Assembly (NCBI GenBank): GCA_026119855.1
Contig: JAOWBW010000191.1
Span: 124,001-188,000 of the forward strand
DNA length: 64,000 nt
Origin: Campanula takesimana
Taxonomy: Eukaryota > Streptophyta > Magnoliopsida > Asterales > Campanulaceae
Direction: 5' to 3'
Below the pieces are notes generated by a model that saw nothing but the letters and a program-made list of their open reading frames with translations, had not been told where the DNA came from and searched no databases. Positions 23,188 through 34,679 of the stretch are shown piece by piece; position 1 is the first letter of the stretch, and every line of letters starts with the position of its first letter. The translations under genes were made by a program, and so were the position numbers.

Positions 23188-23305
23188 TATCTAATCTCAA
23201 TCCAACATTACTACTTCTTGGCTTCTTTAAGCCACGAATCATTCTCCTATCCATATCCACTGTGTGTATCTGTGTGAGAGAGAAACCGTTTCAACAATCG
23301 CCCAT

Positions 23306-23758
23306 ATGGCCGGAATGCACAATCATGACATGCCCGGCATGGCCGCCGCACCACCGCCGTCAATGTCAACGAACGGCACCGGAATAATGCACCATAATAA
23401 CATGATGATGCACATGACGTTTTTCTGGGGCAAAAACGCCGAAATTCTGTTTTCGGGTTGGCCCGGTACCAGTTTGGGTATGTACGTTTTGGCTCTGGTA
23501 TTTGTTTTCGTCCTGGCTTTTCTGGGCGAGTGGCTGTCTCACCGGACCAATCGCGTCGGGTCGGGTTTGGTTCAGACGCTCATGCATGGTATTCGGATCG
23601 GGCTGGCTTATATGGTTATGCTGGCGGTGATGTCTTTCAATGTTGGTGTATTTCTGGTGGCGGTGGCGGGGCATAGTTTGGGGTTTTTGTTGTTTGGGAG
23701 TAGGGTTTTTAACAAGTCGTCGGAGAAAGGCGGCGATTTACCTCCGACGAGTTGTTGA
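23306..23758 (+). CDS. COPT: COPT/Ctr high-affinity copper transporter
   Basis: Intronless 150-residue protein of the Ctr/COPT family, which imports Cu(I) as a homotrimer, usually at the plasma membrane. I chose the ATG at 23306 (CATATGGCC, protein start MAGMHNHDMPG) because the upstream in-frame ATG at 23264 reads untranslated leader. The N terminus is Met/His-rich (MHHNNMMMHM, residues 28-37), followed by the family signature MTFFWGKNAEILFSGWPG. There are three membrane segments at about 57-74, 97-112 and 113-131. TM2 holds the selectivity motif MxxxM (M105-M109) and TM3 holds GxxxG (G122-G126). The protein ends in Cys, but not the classic CxC of some COPTs. All key residues are present, so it is likely functional. 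Closest in style to COPT1/2/6; the exact member cannot be set by eye. Confidence 0.95.
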   Translation: MAGMHNHDMPGMAAAPPPSMSTNGTGIMHHNNMMMHMTFFWGKNAEILFSGWPGTSLGMYVLALVFVFVLAFLGEWLSHRTNRVGSGLVQTLMHGIRIGLAYMVMLAVMSFNVGVFLVAVAGHSLGFLLFGSRVFNKSSEKGGDLPPTSC

Positions 23759-24096
23759 TGGTGAGGATTTTCCTCATGAATTTGGCTCTCTGTTCTTTTA
23801 TTCCTACACTATTTCCGTATCTGAATAATTGTCCAGTCAAGGTGTGTAAAAAGGATTAATTGTCTGGTTAATTTGTTAACACACTTTAAAGCAAAATTTG
23901 TCAAATATTTCAAGATTGAGATCTATTAATTTTTCCAATAAGTGGCGAACTGATTTGTCAAATTTCTTAAGTTGATTTATCATACCTCCTAAATATTGTG
24001 ATTTTTTTTCCCTCAAAAGTGGTAAATCCAAATCTTACCCTCAATGTTAAATTACAATAAAACACTTTTTTCAACATATAAAACACTGCTGTTATA
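23759..24096 (+). other. 3' flank of COPT
   Basis: AT-rich, with no coding structure seen. It presumably contains the 3' UTR and polyadenylation region, but I cannot fix the end. Confidence 0.4.
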
Positions 24097-24446
24097 CTCC
24101 CCTGTCTGTCTCTGAATGATAGTCCCCCTATTTTCATGGGTTTTACGAAGGAACTTTGAGTAATAATTAAGACTACTTTTAATTATTCTAATGAAAATTT
24201 TGAAATTGTCCACCTTTTTTTTAGTCTGTCCCAGGGTATATGCCACTTCCTAAATTTTTTTTTTTTTTACTATTCCTCTCACTCATTCTCTTACTTTTAT
24301 ACTCACAACACCAATCAACTTACTATTCCCTCTCACTCATTCTCTCTCATACTTTACTTTTATACTCGCAACACTTACATCACTTCATCAATTTCTTAAT
24401 CTCCGTGCAAATGAGAGGGTGAACATATACTCTGGGACGGAGGGAG
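24097..24446. mobile_element. Stowaway MITE
   Basis: Ends CTCCCCTGTCTGTC and GGGACGGAGGGAG flanked by TA (24095-24096, 24447-24448). It abuts the truncated left LTR of copia G. Confidence 0.7.
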
Positions 24447-24448
24447 TA

Positions 24449-24566
24449 ATTGATTTCATTCTTCTTATGGAGTAGAACACAAACTCATAACTAATGTTGT
24501 AATTTGACAAAATTACCCCTAAGGAAATAACTCACAATTTCCTTAAAACGCTAAAATTTTCCAACA
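24449..24566 (-). repeat. Truncated 3' LTR of copia G
   Basis: Matches 27079-27196, with phrases such as GTAATTTGACAAAATTACCC and CTCACAATTTC in both. Only the first about 118 bp of the LTR remain. Confidence 0.8.
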
Positions 24567-24899
24567 ATCCCCCACATGATAGAAATTGATGACGAAAGGT
24601 GATAAAGTCTGGCAGTCGAAAACTTGCATAGGATAGGTTAGGTCTGCCCTTTAAACCTTCCCTTGTAAAATATATTTACTCTACTCGCTAATCAGTAGAC
24701 GCGATGTCCTCGAACTGCTAGCTTTCTGTGTAGCTGGTCATATACTTTACACAAGTATCTCCCTAACACAATTAAGTTCTCATAGATGTGATCATTAGTG
24801 GCCCTGGACACAATGTTTGGTTATGTGAGAGTGTCTAAGAATTGAGCCTCCCACAATTATCCTCGAATCGGCCCCCACTTCTCTCTCACATACGGAAAC

Positions 24900-26147
24900 A
24901 AGCGATCTGAACACCAAGTTCTTCCGGATATCGGGCACATAAAGCATATTGTTGAGAGTCAACTATTTCCCAGATGTCATCTTCAAAACCACTTTCCCTT
25001 CACCTTTGATTTCGGAAGTGGAAAAATTCCCCATAAATAGCTTCTCGCCATTTTCCTTATCAACTAAAGTACTAAACATGTCTTTGTTAGATCACACATG
25101 TCTAGTGGCACCAATGTCAATCTACTACTGATTTGGGTTTGAACCCACCAAATTCACCTCAAAAATCATAGCCGTGAGGTGTATCTCAGACACGTCCTTA
25201 GCAATGCCTTCCACCAAGTTTGCTTCACGAGCCTTCTAGGGTAATTTGCTAGCATGAGCTTTGTGTCCTTCACCACCACAATTGTAACAAGTTCCTAAGA
25301 ACTTCTTCTTGGAACACCACCCTTTGGCCCCAAGTTGGATTGTTTTATGGTTGACACAACCTTCCATTTTCCCTTGCCATGGCCTTTATTTTGGAGCTTT
25401 GGCGGTGCTCCACCACATTAGCCTTAGCCACACTAGGTACAAACTTTTTCTCGGCGGCCCTATTTCCTTCTTCAATACTCAATCGAAGAATAATCCCTTT
25501 AACATTCATTTTCTTTCGCTTATGCTTTAGGTAGCTCTTTAAATTATTCCACGATAGAGGCAATTTTTCAATGATTTCCACCACTTGAAAACATTCACTT
25601 AGAACCATAACCTCGACATAAACCTCATGAAAAATCGTTTGTAAACTCATCCACTTGAGTATTGACAGTCATATTGTACACCATCTTATAATCAAGGAAA
25701 TGAGCAATATTAAATTTCTTTATTCCCACATCCTCAAGTTTATACTTTGGTCCAAAGACACCCACAATACCTTAGCAGTTTTGTTTTCATTAAACACATT
25801 ATAAAGAGAATTCGAAAGTGAATTGAAGATATAGTTTTTGCAAAGGAATTTCCTATGCTTCCATGTTCAACCGCAGCCAAGTTTGTTATATCAGTTTCAT
25901 TCTCACCTAACTTTGGAATATCTTCTTTCAACTACTTAGCCAAGTTCAACGTGGCAGGATAGAAAAACATTTTTTGTTGCCAACGTTTGAAATCGTGGCC
26001 AACAAACTTCTCTGGCTTTTCTGTATGAGATGTTGATATGTGAACGATCGGAGGGTTACTGGTCACAATATTTGAACCACTTCCATTTCCAGTTTGGGTT
26101 CCAGTTGGGATCTTAGTTTCCTTTCCAACAGTGTTGGAATCAGCCAT
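24900..26147 (-). pseudogene. gag-protease of copia G, broken
   Basis: Starts MADSNTVGKETK at the ATG at 26145-26147, with the copia gag motif EKFVGHDFKRWQQKMFFY. Frameshifts and stops follow. A later segment carries KLPLSWNNLKSYLKH and a zinc-knuckle region near 25290 (CYNCGGEGHK). A protease-like WIDIGATRHV region near 25100-25130 is preceded by two stops, and MLYVPDIRKNLVF is near 24920. The polyprotein ends there; integrase and RT are absent. Confidence 0.75.
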
Positions 26148-26150
26148 CTT

Positions 26151-26284
26151 TTGTTAGATGATTACAACAGAAAGAACAAATTACAGAATAATAAAACAAA
26201 AATATTTTCTTTTTGTATTCCACTTTATAATTTCTATTTTATTATTCAGTAATTTTTGTTCTTTCTGTTGTAATCATCTAACAA
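26151..26284. repeat. 46-bp near-perfect hairpin next to copia G gag start
   Basis: Arms 26151-26196 and 26237-26284 are reverse complements except for a 2-bp indel and one mismatch; the loop is 40 bp. In the - strand transcript the stem base sits three bases upstream of the gag AUG. It could be an RNA leader structure or an inverted duplication scar. Confidence 0.85.
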
Positions 26285-27196
26285 TCTTAAGACTTATTCA
26301 TACCCTCACCAAGTGTGCTTGAGTCTTGTTGAAACGTTAATCTCTTAAGATAGAACGTGCGGAACGAGAGCACATTGCACCTAAGTTTTCCGGCGAACTA
26401 AACTTATCTTGTACAGTATCACCACTACTGTACAAGCAAATAGGCCAAAGAAAACGAATAACAATATGCTGCAAAAAAAAATGGAAGAGGATTATTGTTC
26501 AGTGTCGGTATGTTCAAATAGTTGTCAACACTCCCTTTTATAATTGCACAAAACCAAGGATCAGAAACAAAATCTTGCACTAGTCCGAAATAAAATCACA
26601 ATTGATTTCAAATTTTACAGTTTTTATTTAGCCTCATTAAGACAGACCTTTTTCCTTGGCTGTTACAATTTAGAAATCAAAAAAGTCATTGAAACTGCCC
26701 ATTAAATTTGATTCACAAAATCAAAATAATAACAAAAGGTGGGCTTGTATGGGAAGGCAAATTCGTGTCCGCGGGACGCGCACAAGCACGGTACGCAACT
26801 CGCAAGCCAAATTTGAAACTTGAATAGCACCCCCCGCGGGCGAGAGAGTGCCTTTATACTACATAATCTTGAACACTACTATATTGCGCAAGTATTTATA
26901 CTAGTAAAAGGTTTCATCTGCTTCCCACGTGGGAAGCCCAAATTTGGAGGTCACTTTCCCCTTCAAAGAAAAACTTCATTTTGCTTCAATGTTGGAAAAC
27001 TTCTTTTTGCCTTTCCAACCCACTCACTTTGAGTATTAATATTTCATTCATACAAAACTCATTTTGGATAAATAAATAATTGATTTCATGCTTCTCATGA
27101 GTAGAACACAAACTAATAACTAATTTTGTAATTTGACAAAATTACCCTTGAAAAATAACTCACAATTTCTTTCAAAACACACAATTTTTTCCAACA
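26285..27196 (-). repeat. 5' LTR region of copia G
   Basis: The right edge is fixed by homology with the left LTR. The left edge is uncertain because no PBS is visible; I place it near the hairpin. It contains a short GC-rich patch near 26765-26800. Confidence 0.55.
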
Positions 27197-27985
27197 CATA
27201 TTTCCTCTGGAATGTCAATAGGTCGACCCCCTTGTACATAAGTAAAGGAAAAAAAAAATAGGAACTTCCAGGAAATAGAGTAGGCTCGATCTAAATGAAT
27301 GTAACACTATGTATAGAAAAGTAGTAGTTCAACCCTTTACACTTTAAAACTAAAAATACACATGTATAAGTAATAGTTTAACCATTTACACTTTAGAATT
27401 AAAAATATTTTTTTTAGTAATATTGTAAAAACAAGAAAGTAACAATTTCTATAAATGAATTATATAGAAACTTATGCTATATTTTTCATTTACCAAAGTG
27501 TAAAGTGTTGTATTTTTCAAATAATGTATTACATTTTTGATTAAAAAAAAATTATTACATTTCGTCTATAAAATTGTTACGTTTACTTGTATAATAACTA
27601 TATCCATATGTTTTAAAATAATAAGTTACAATGGGTTCAATTTATCATGATACATGTAAAAGTAATACATCATCTATAGAAATGTGTTACAATTTTGTCT
27701 ACCAAAGTGTTACATTTACTTGTACAAACAATTACATTTATGTGTATAAAATGTTATTTGTAAATGTTACTTTCAAAAAAATAAAAATAAAATACTATAA
27801 TTCTTTTATTCTGCAAAAATACTACTACATTTCAGTATAAAGACAATTATATTCAGTTATAGTTAGTGCTACACACAATTATAGTTAGTATTACAATTGA
27901 AAGATGAGCAAAATGAACGGTTTTTTTTCCCCGTAACACATGTGTTACGTTTTACTTATAAACAATGCTACTTATAAGTAACACA
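27197..27985. repeat. AT-rich GTTACA-type repetitive DNA
   Basis: Degenerate GTTACATTT/ACTTGTA phrases recur. The same type of sequence continues after copia D at 41272-41340 and also fills the Mutator-like element at 46252. Copia D appears to have inserted into one such repeat unit. No coding seen. Confidence 0.55.
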
Positions 27986-28212
27986 TGATAGACATAACAA
28001 AGATCCCCCCATATCATCCGAGACTTGCTCTCCACTCAAACACAAAGATTGCACAACTCTTGTAACTAATTAGAAATATATTAGGATCTTGTAAATATTC
28101 TAGGAGATTAGTTATTCTTGTAAAGTTTATCATTTACTTTTTTATCTCTTGTAAACACCTATATATGTACATCACTTTGTGAATAATAAATCAAGCTTTT
28201 CATTTCTCTATA
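27986..28212 (+). repeat. 5' LTR of copia D
   Basis: Starts TGATAGACATAACA and ends TCTCTATA. It contains CTATATATG near 28161, a possible TATA box, and AATAAA near 28184. Confidence 0.92.
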
Positions 28213-28224
28213 TGGTATCAGAGC
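28213..28224 (+). promoter_or_regulatory. Primer-binding site of copia D
   Basis: TGGTATCAGAGC immediately after the 5' LTR. Confidence 0.93.
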
Positions 28225-28310
28225 ATATCACGATCCAACCATCAAAACCCTAAAATTTCTTTATGCCTCCTCCAGTCCGCTGCCCACCCTACTCTCCGCC
28301 CTATCTCACC

Positions 28311-29217
28311 ATGGCCTCCTTCACAGTTCCAAACCCAGCCGAGCCTAACACCCCAATTCTTCTTGTCAATCTCTCCCAATGCAAACCCTCACTCCTCTCA
28401 CATATCTCACTTGGGCATCCCAAGTTACTTCTATTCTCTTCGGTCTCGACCTCCTTCGTTTTGTCGATGGATCTCACCCACCACCACCCGCAACCAATAA
28501 AAAGGCAGACAACACCGATAAAGTCAACCCTGCCTCCATCACTTGGCACCGCCAAGACAGCCTAATCCTTGGTGCTCTGATTGGCACCCTCGACCTATAG
28601 GTTTCCTCACTAGTTCATCAAGCCAAAACATCCAATGAGGCTTGGACCATCCTTAAAAATACATATGCCAATCCCTCTCATGGCCACATTCTGCAGCTTA
28701 AAGACCACCTTGATTCCCTCACCAAAACAACCCAATCCATCTCGGATTATATGCACTCTGTCAAAACCGTTACCGACAAACTCGCTCTACTTGGAAAACC
28801 CATGGATCATGAAGATGTCATTGCTAAAATACTAAAAGGACTCGATTATGAATCCTTTAAACCAGTTATTGATTCTACCCGTGCAAGGGATACTCCTATC
28901 TCCTTCGAAAGCCTTCATGAAAAACTCATTAATCATGAACTAACCCTCAAAACTCAAACCCTACCATCTCACTTCCCTGCCTCCGCTCATGTTGCTATCC
29001 ATCAGTCCTCCCCACCCCGCTCAAATTATCGCTATAAATCATTTCCTCCTCTCCTACCCACGCCTAACACATCCCCCTCTTCCTCCAACAACCCTGGCAA
29101 CTTCAAAGGCTGCTGCCAATATTGTCGTAACATTGGCCATGTGATATCTGAATGCCGTCGATTCAAGAAAGATTACCCCAATGTTACTTTTCCACCACCT
29201 CTACCAAACAACCGCCC
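28311..29217 (+). pseudogene. gag of copia D, 5' part
   Basis: I take the start MASFTVPNP at 28311. The frame shifts near 28378, and the UBN2/gag-polypeptide region (LTYLTWASQVTSILFGLDLL) lies in the new frame, ending in a TAG near 28600. The frame from 28751 reads MHSVKTVTDKLALLG and ends with a CX2CX4HX4C zinc knuckle (CQYCRNIGHVISEC, about residues 117-130 of that frame). Coding is cut at 29217 by copia E. Confidence 0.87.
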
Positions 29218-30708
29218 TGTTGGGTTTCGTAGTAACATGCGCAGCGGAAATTAGCATTCAAAATTTTATGAAACCCAAAGCCCATAGATCCATTCATATG
29301 ATTAAATCAAATACAACAATATGAATACTAGAAAACTAACCCTTGATGAATTTGAATTTGAATTTGGTCTTTGATCTTGGTGGAGAACTTGAAGCTTTAA
29401 TCACAAAAGTAATAACACGAACTTTGAAGATGATAAGCTTCACCCTCTAGCGGTATCCACACCACGAACGAATATCAAGAACACTTGATCTTGGTTGCTA
29501 GACCAAAATTGTGAAACACGTTTTCAAAATGAATATGAACTATATGGAATTTTATTTGTGTATTATTTTGTTCTTCAATCTAGGATGTCTTAGAACAAAA
29601 TAAAACTCTCTCAAACTCTTTGGATATTTTCAAAAAGCATTGGTATTGATTCTGGCCGAATTTTGCTGTTTATATACAAGTTAGACCTATTCCAAATAGG
29701 AAACTTGTATCTAAACCCGTCCAAAATTCTTTTCCAAATCAAATCAGGAAACCAGTCCCGACATGGTGTGCGGCCGCCCAAAAACCTTGTGCGGTCGCAC
29801 ATCTATCTGGAAGGTTTCTGGTACTAACTGACCCAAACTATGCGGCCGCTCAAGTCATCCTGTGCGGTCGCCCACTTGTCCAGATTCCCAAAGTTTCCAA
29901 AATTCCAATATAATACTTATTTAAGATTCGTTCTATTGTGTGTGACCCTCTAGGATTATACTAAGTGGCAATGGGTTCAAACATGAAACCATAAGATATG
30001 ATTAGGTTCTAGCAAACTGTCAAACCTACCCAAATAGTATAACTAGATACAAGTTCGCATTCTTTTAGAACATGTCACAATCCCTTTGTCCACAATGTCA
30101 TTGAACACAAGTCATGGTCAACAAGTCAACTTGCTTTGTTCAATACTTTCTCGATTCCGAATATGTTGATAATACAAATGACATTGATCTAATCAATTCA
30201 TTTGAGTCCGGCCGAACATTTTCATCAACATCATTCCTACGAGAGGCCCAAGATTGACATCTCTCCGAAGAGGGACAAATCCATTTAGCTTATTATTCTT
30301 CCCTACGTGAATCCGATTATGCCAATCATACCTTTATAACTTCCCGGTTAAAGGTAGCGTTTGAATATGTCAAACATAATGTTCATCAAGTGGAAGACTA
30401 TAATAACTTCATGTCTAAGGATTCAAATGACATAACTAATATGAGATATATGTACGACATAGACCATGACATAAATCTCATACAGCGGGTCATCTCCAAT
30501 ACCTTGTTCCAAACAAGTACCCATAAATCTAACATGATCATCCCATGATCATTTAGCCTTTATACTAGTGCTTAACAAGTACTAGGGATGGAGATTATTA
30601 TAAGTAAACATGAACAACAATAATAATCAAAACATTTCTTTATTGATATGAAATAAATGATAACAATTACAACGTTTATTAAACGTGCCTAGGGCACCAC
30701 TACCAACA
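29218..30708 (-). repeat. 3' LTR of copia E
   Basis: Pairs with 36278-37767. It differs by a 6-bp GAATTT unit plus scattered substitutions. It contains the palindrome array at 29771-29870. Confidence 0.93.
29771..29870. promoter_or_regulatory. Four-palindrome GC box array (copia E 3' LTR)
   Basis: Cores at 29771, 29792, 29843 and 29865; spacing 21, 51 and 22 bp, the same as in gypsy elements A and C. GCACATCTATCTGGAAGG follows box 2, as in element A (with one difference). Confidence 0.75.
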
Positions 30709-30720
30709 ATCTCCCACTTG
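30709..30720 (-). other. Polypurine tract of copia E
   Basis: AAGTGGGAGAT on the - strand, directly before the 3' LTR. Confidence 0.85.
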
Positions 30721-30722
30721 CC

Positions 30723-33429
30723 CTAGGCCCAATCTCCCATGTATCTAATACCCATGGACCTAACATGACCTTCATGTTTAGCTTGTGGAAGACCCTTTGT
30801 TAGCGGGTCCGCGACATTGTCATCAGTAGGCACTCTGCATATATTTACGTCTCCTCTATTAAGGATTTCTCGAATGATATGAAAACGCCTAAGTATGTGT
30901 TTGGATTTCTGATGTGCTCTTGGTTCCTTTGCTTGAGCAATAGCACCATTATTATCGCAATAAAGGTCTATTGGATTAGCAATACTAGGAACCACTTCAA
31001 GTTCAGTAATGAACTTCTTAATCCAAACAGCTTCTTTTGCAGCATCTGATGCAGCAATATACTCAGCTTCCGTTGTAGAATCAGCGATTGTACTCTGCTT
31101 GGAACTCTTCCAGCTTACAGCTCCACCATTTAACATAAACACAAAACCCAATTGCGATTGACTATCATCTTTGTCGGTTTGGAAACTTGCATCTGTGTAA
31201 GCATTTACCACGAGATCATCTTCCATTCCTCCATAGACCAAAAACGAATCTTTAGTTCTTCTCAAGTACTTAAGAATCGCTTTACAGCCATCCAGTGATT
31301 TTCACCGGGGTCGGATTGGTATCTACTTGTCATGCTTAAAGAATAAGATACATCCGGCCTAGTACAAATCATGGCATACATGATGGACCCAATTGCCGAA
31401 GCATATGGAACATCATTCATTTTCTCACGCTCATCTTTTGTCTTAGGACACTGAGTCTTGCTTAGAGAAACTCCATGTAACACTGGTAAGGTTCCTCTTT
31501 TAGAATTTTCCATGCGGAATCTTATAATGACCTTGTCAATGTATGTACTTTGGCTTAAACCAAGTAGCCTCCTTGATCTATCTCTATAGATCTTAATGCC
31601 AAGTATATATGTGGCTTCACCCATATCTTTCATTGTGAAGCATTTTCCTAACCAAGTCTTTACGGACTGAAGTGTAGGAATATCGTTTCCAATGAGTAAT
31701 ATGTCATCCACGTATAAAATAAGGAATAGCACTATGCTCCCACTAATCTTCTTGTATACATAAGGCTCATCTTCGTTCTTGATGAAACCAAACTCTTTGA
31801 CCGATACATCAAAACGGAGATTCCAACTCCTAGAAGCTTGCTTCAATCCATAGATGGATCTCTGCAACTTGCATACCTTAGAATCTTGTTCAAAACCTTC
31901 TGGTTGTGTCATATACACATCCTCTAGCAGTTTTCCATTTAGGAAAGCGGTTTTGACGTCCATTTGCCATATTTCATAGTCATGATATGCGGCAATGGCA
32001 AGCAAAATTCTTATAGACTTGATCATTGCTACGGGTGAAAAGGTTTCATCATAGTCAATACCATGAACTTGCCTATACCCTTTCGCTACAAGCCTAGCTT
32101 TGTAAGTATGCACCTTCCCATCCATGTCAGTCTTCTTCTTGAAGACCCATTTGCATCCTATGGTTTTTACACCTTCGGGTGCATCAATCAAGTTCCAAAC
32201 TTGATTGTCTTGCATGGATTGCAATTCAGATTCCATGGCTCCAAGCGACTTATCCGAATCAGGAGAAGACATCGCCTCTTGGTAGGTTGTCGGTTCATCA
32301 TTCTCAATGATTTCCACCTCATTACTATCCGTTACGAGAAATCCATATCTCTCGGGCTCGGATCGTAACCTACTAGATCTGCGAGTTGCTTGTGTATTTT
32401 GAACAGGTTCCACAACTCCTTGTGGTTTTTGTTCTTGTTCCACTATTGATTCAATGTTATTTTCTGGGTCTCGAATTTCTTCAAGATTTATTTTACTCCC
32501 ACTAATTTCTTTGGAGAGAAACTCTTCTCTAGAAAGACACCAGTTCGGGCAACAAACACTTTGTTGTCCTCTTGGTTGTAAAAGTAATATCCTTTAGTTT
32601 CCTTAGGATATCCCATGAAAATACATTTATCAGATTTGTGTGCTAGTTTGTCGGAGACAAGTCTTTTGACAAAAGCTTCGCAACCCCAAATCCTCATGAA
32701 AGACAAACTAGGTTTCTTTCCGCTCCACATCTCATATGGAGTCTTTGGGACGATTTAGTTGGAACTTGATTTAGTGTGAAAGCAGCGGTTTCTAGGGCGT
32801 AACCCCAAAAGGATATTGGAAGATCAACTTGACTCATCATTGATCGAACCATGTCTAACAAAGTCCGATTTCTCCTCTCGGACACACCATTCCATTGTGG
32901 TGTTCCGGGGTGGAGTCAATTGTGAAACTATTCCACAATTATTTAGATGATCATCAAATTCATGACTCAAGTATTCTCCACCTCGATCCGATCGAAGTGC
33001 CTTAATACTTTTGCCAAGTTGTTTTTCTACTTCATTTTGAAATATTCTAAATATCTCAAATGCTTCACTTTTATGTTTCATTAGGTAAACATACCCAAAT
33101 CTACTATAGTCATCAGTGAAGGTTATGAAGTATTGAAATCCTACCCTAGCATTGCTACTTAATGGTCCGCATACATCGGAATGTATCAACCCCAATAAGT
33201 CGCTTGCCCTTTCACCTAGCTTGGTAAAAGGTGTCTTAGTCATTTTTCCAAGAAGACACGACTCACAAGTATCATATGACTCAAGGTCACATGAACCCAA
33301 GAGACCATCCCCATGGAGTTTTGAGATACGCTTCTCATTAATATGACCAAGACGGCAATGCCACAAATAAGAATGATTTACATCATTAGGTTTAGATTTT
33401 TTATTTATATGATAGACATTTTCATTATT
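30723..33429 (-). pseudogene. pol of copia E (integrase, RT, RNase H)
   Basis: GAG-pre-integrase (LWHCRLGHINEKRI), then an integrase core with TFTDDYSRFGYVY, ALRSDRGGEYL and, after a frameshift near 32900, SERRNRTLLDMV. RT is a 393-codon open stretch (31262-32443) with KWVFKKK, KTAFLNG, YGLKQASRSW and the catalytic YVDD. RNase H (30723-31265) begins after another frameshift near 31275 and keeps YTDASFQTD, TEAEYIA and LYCDNNGA. At least four single-base frameshifts (near 32900, 32740, 32515 and 31275) disrupt what would otherwise be a full-length pol. Confidence 0.92.
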
Positions 33430-34679
33430 TTAATTCTTGACATCCAAGACATAAAGGCCATTAAATGAATTAGCAATACCATAAAGCACATCATTTAAAT
33501 AAATAGAAAATTTCTTATTCTCAATAAGAAACTTAAAACCTTCATTATCCAAACAAGAAATTGAAATAATATTTCTACTTAAATCCGGAACATAATAACA
33601 ATTGTTCAAAACAAGAATTAATCTGGAAGGTAAAGTGACTTCATAAGTCCCTACAGCTAATGCAGCAACTCTTGCTCCATTCCCTACGCGTAGGTCTACT
33701 TCACCCTCTTTAAGTAGTCTCTTATTCTTTAGACCCTGCACATTTAAACAAATGTGAGAACCACATCCGGTATCCAATACCCAAGAATCAGTGGTAGAAA
33801 GGAGAATATCTATCATATAGATACCTGAAGTCGACGCAGCCTTGCTGCTCTTCTTGTTCTTTTGCTCTTCCAAGAAAGCCTTGCAATTACGTTTCCAATG
33901 ACCAATTTCTTGACAATGGAAACAGATTGCATCCTTTTGTGAATCGGGTTTTGCCTCAGAAGCCTTGGCAACCTTTGCCTTGCTTATCTTGGGTTTGACA
34001 ACTTTCTTACCCTTTCCTTTTGCACTAGCCTTCTTCCCATCATGAACCAAGAGCACGGGAGAACCTTTCTCCGCAATCTTCATCTACGCAGTTTTAAGCA
34101 TCCCATGCAACTCGGAGAGATTCTTATCCATTCCATGCATGTTATAATTCATCACAAACTGATTATAACTTTTAGGCAATGAGTTAAGAATGAGATCCGT
34201 GGCTAACTCCAATGGGATTGGATAGCCAAGTTTCTCAAGGTGCTCTACATAACCTTTCATTTTCAGCATGTGAGGACTCACTTGTTGCCCTTCATTCATT
34301 TTGCAAGTAGTGAATGCAACAATGGTCTTGTACCTCTCTTGCCTAGCTTGTTCTTGAAACATGGCTCTCAACTCCACGCCTATCTCATAGGCTTCCAAAT
34401 GTTCCAAACTTTGTTGGAGTTTTGAGCACATAGTAGCAAGCATGAGACAGCTTGCATCTCTAGAATCATTACGATGTTTCTTGTAACTGTCTCTTTCTGC
34501 CCTAGGGGCAGTAGGTTCTGGTTCAGCAGGAAGTGGCCCATCGAGAATGTACAACTTATCTTCTGCCTTAGAACAATTCTTAGGCTACGGATCCAATCCA
34601 TAAAGTTAGTACCATTCTGTTGGAGCTTATCCTTCTCAAGGATCGATCGCAACGAAATTGATTGAGTGTTAGTAGTCAT
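33430..34679 (-). pseudogene. gag-protease of copia E
   Basis: Starts MTTNTQSISLRSIL with the copia gag motif NFMDWIRSLRIVL. A one-base deletion near 34560 shifts the frame into YILDGPLPAEPEP. The UBN2-type gag domain runs to LKTA, followed by a TAG at 34084-34086. It reopens as MKIAEKG with a lysine-rich stretch, a zinc knuckle (CFHCQEIGHWKRNC) and protease (SWVLDTGCGSHIC), then GAG-pre-integrase sequence up to a stop at 33430. Confidence 0.9.

Larger units (their letters stand above)
24449..27196 (-). mobile_element. Copia G, gag-protease-only element
   Basis: Ty1/copia-related element on the - strand. The right LTR ends at 27196 (TGTTGG on the - strand) and the left LTR ends at 24566. The terminal about 118 bp of each (24449-24566, 27079-27196) are clearly homologous. 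The left LTR is truncated at a Stowaway MITE. A polypurine tract (ATGTGGGGGAT on -) precedes the left LTR. Only gag and a partial protease are coded, with no RT, RNase H or integrase, which resembles TR-GAG-type non-autonomous elements. I could not find a canonical PBS. Confidence 0.75.

Noticed and set aside
23366..23674. Antisense ORF over the copper transporter
   Set aside because: Shadow of the COPT coding sequence; no domain of its own.
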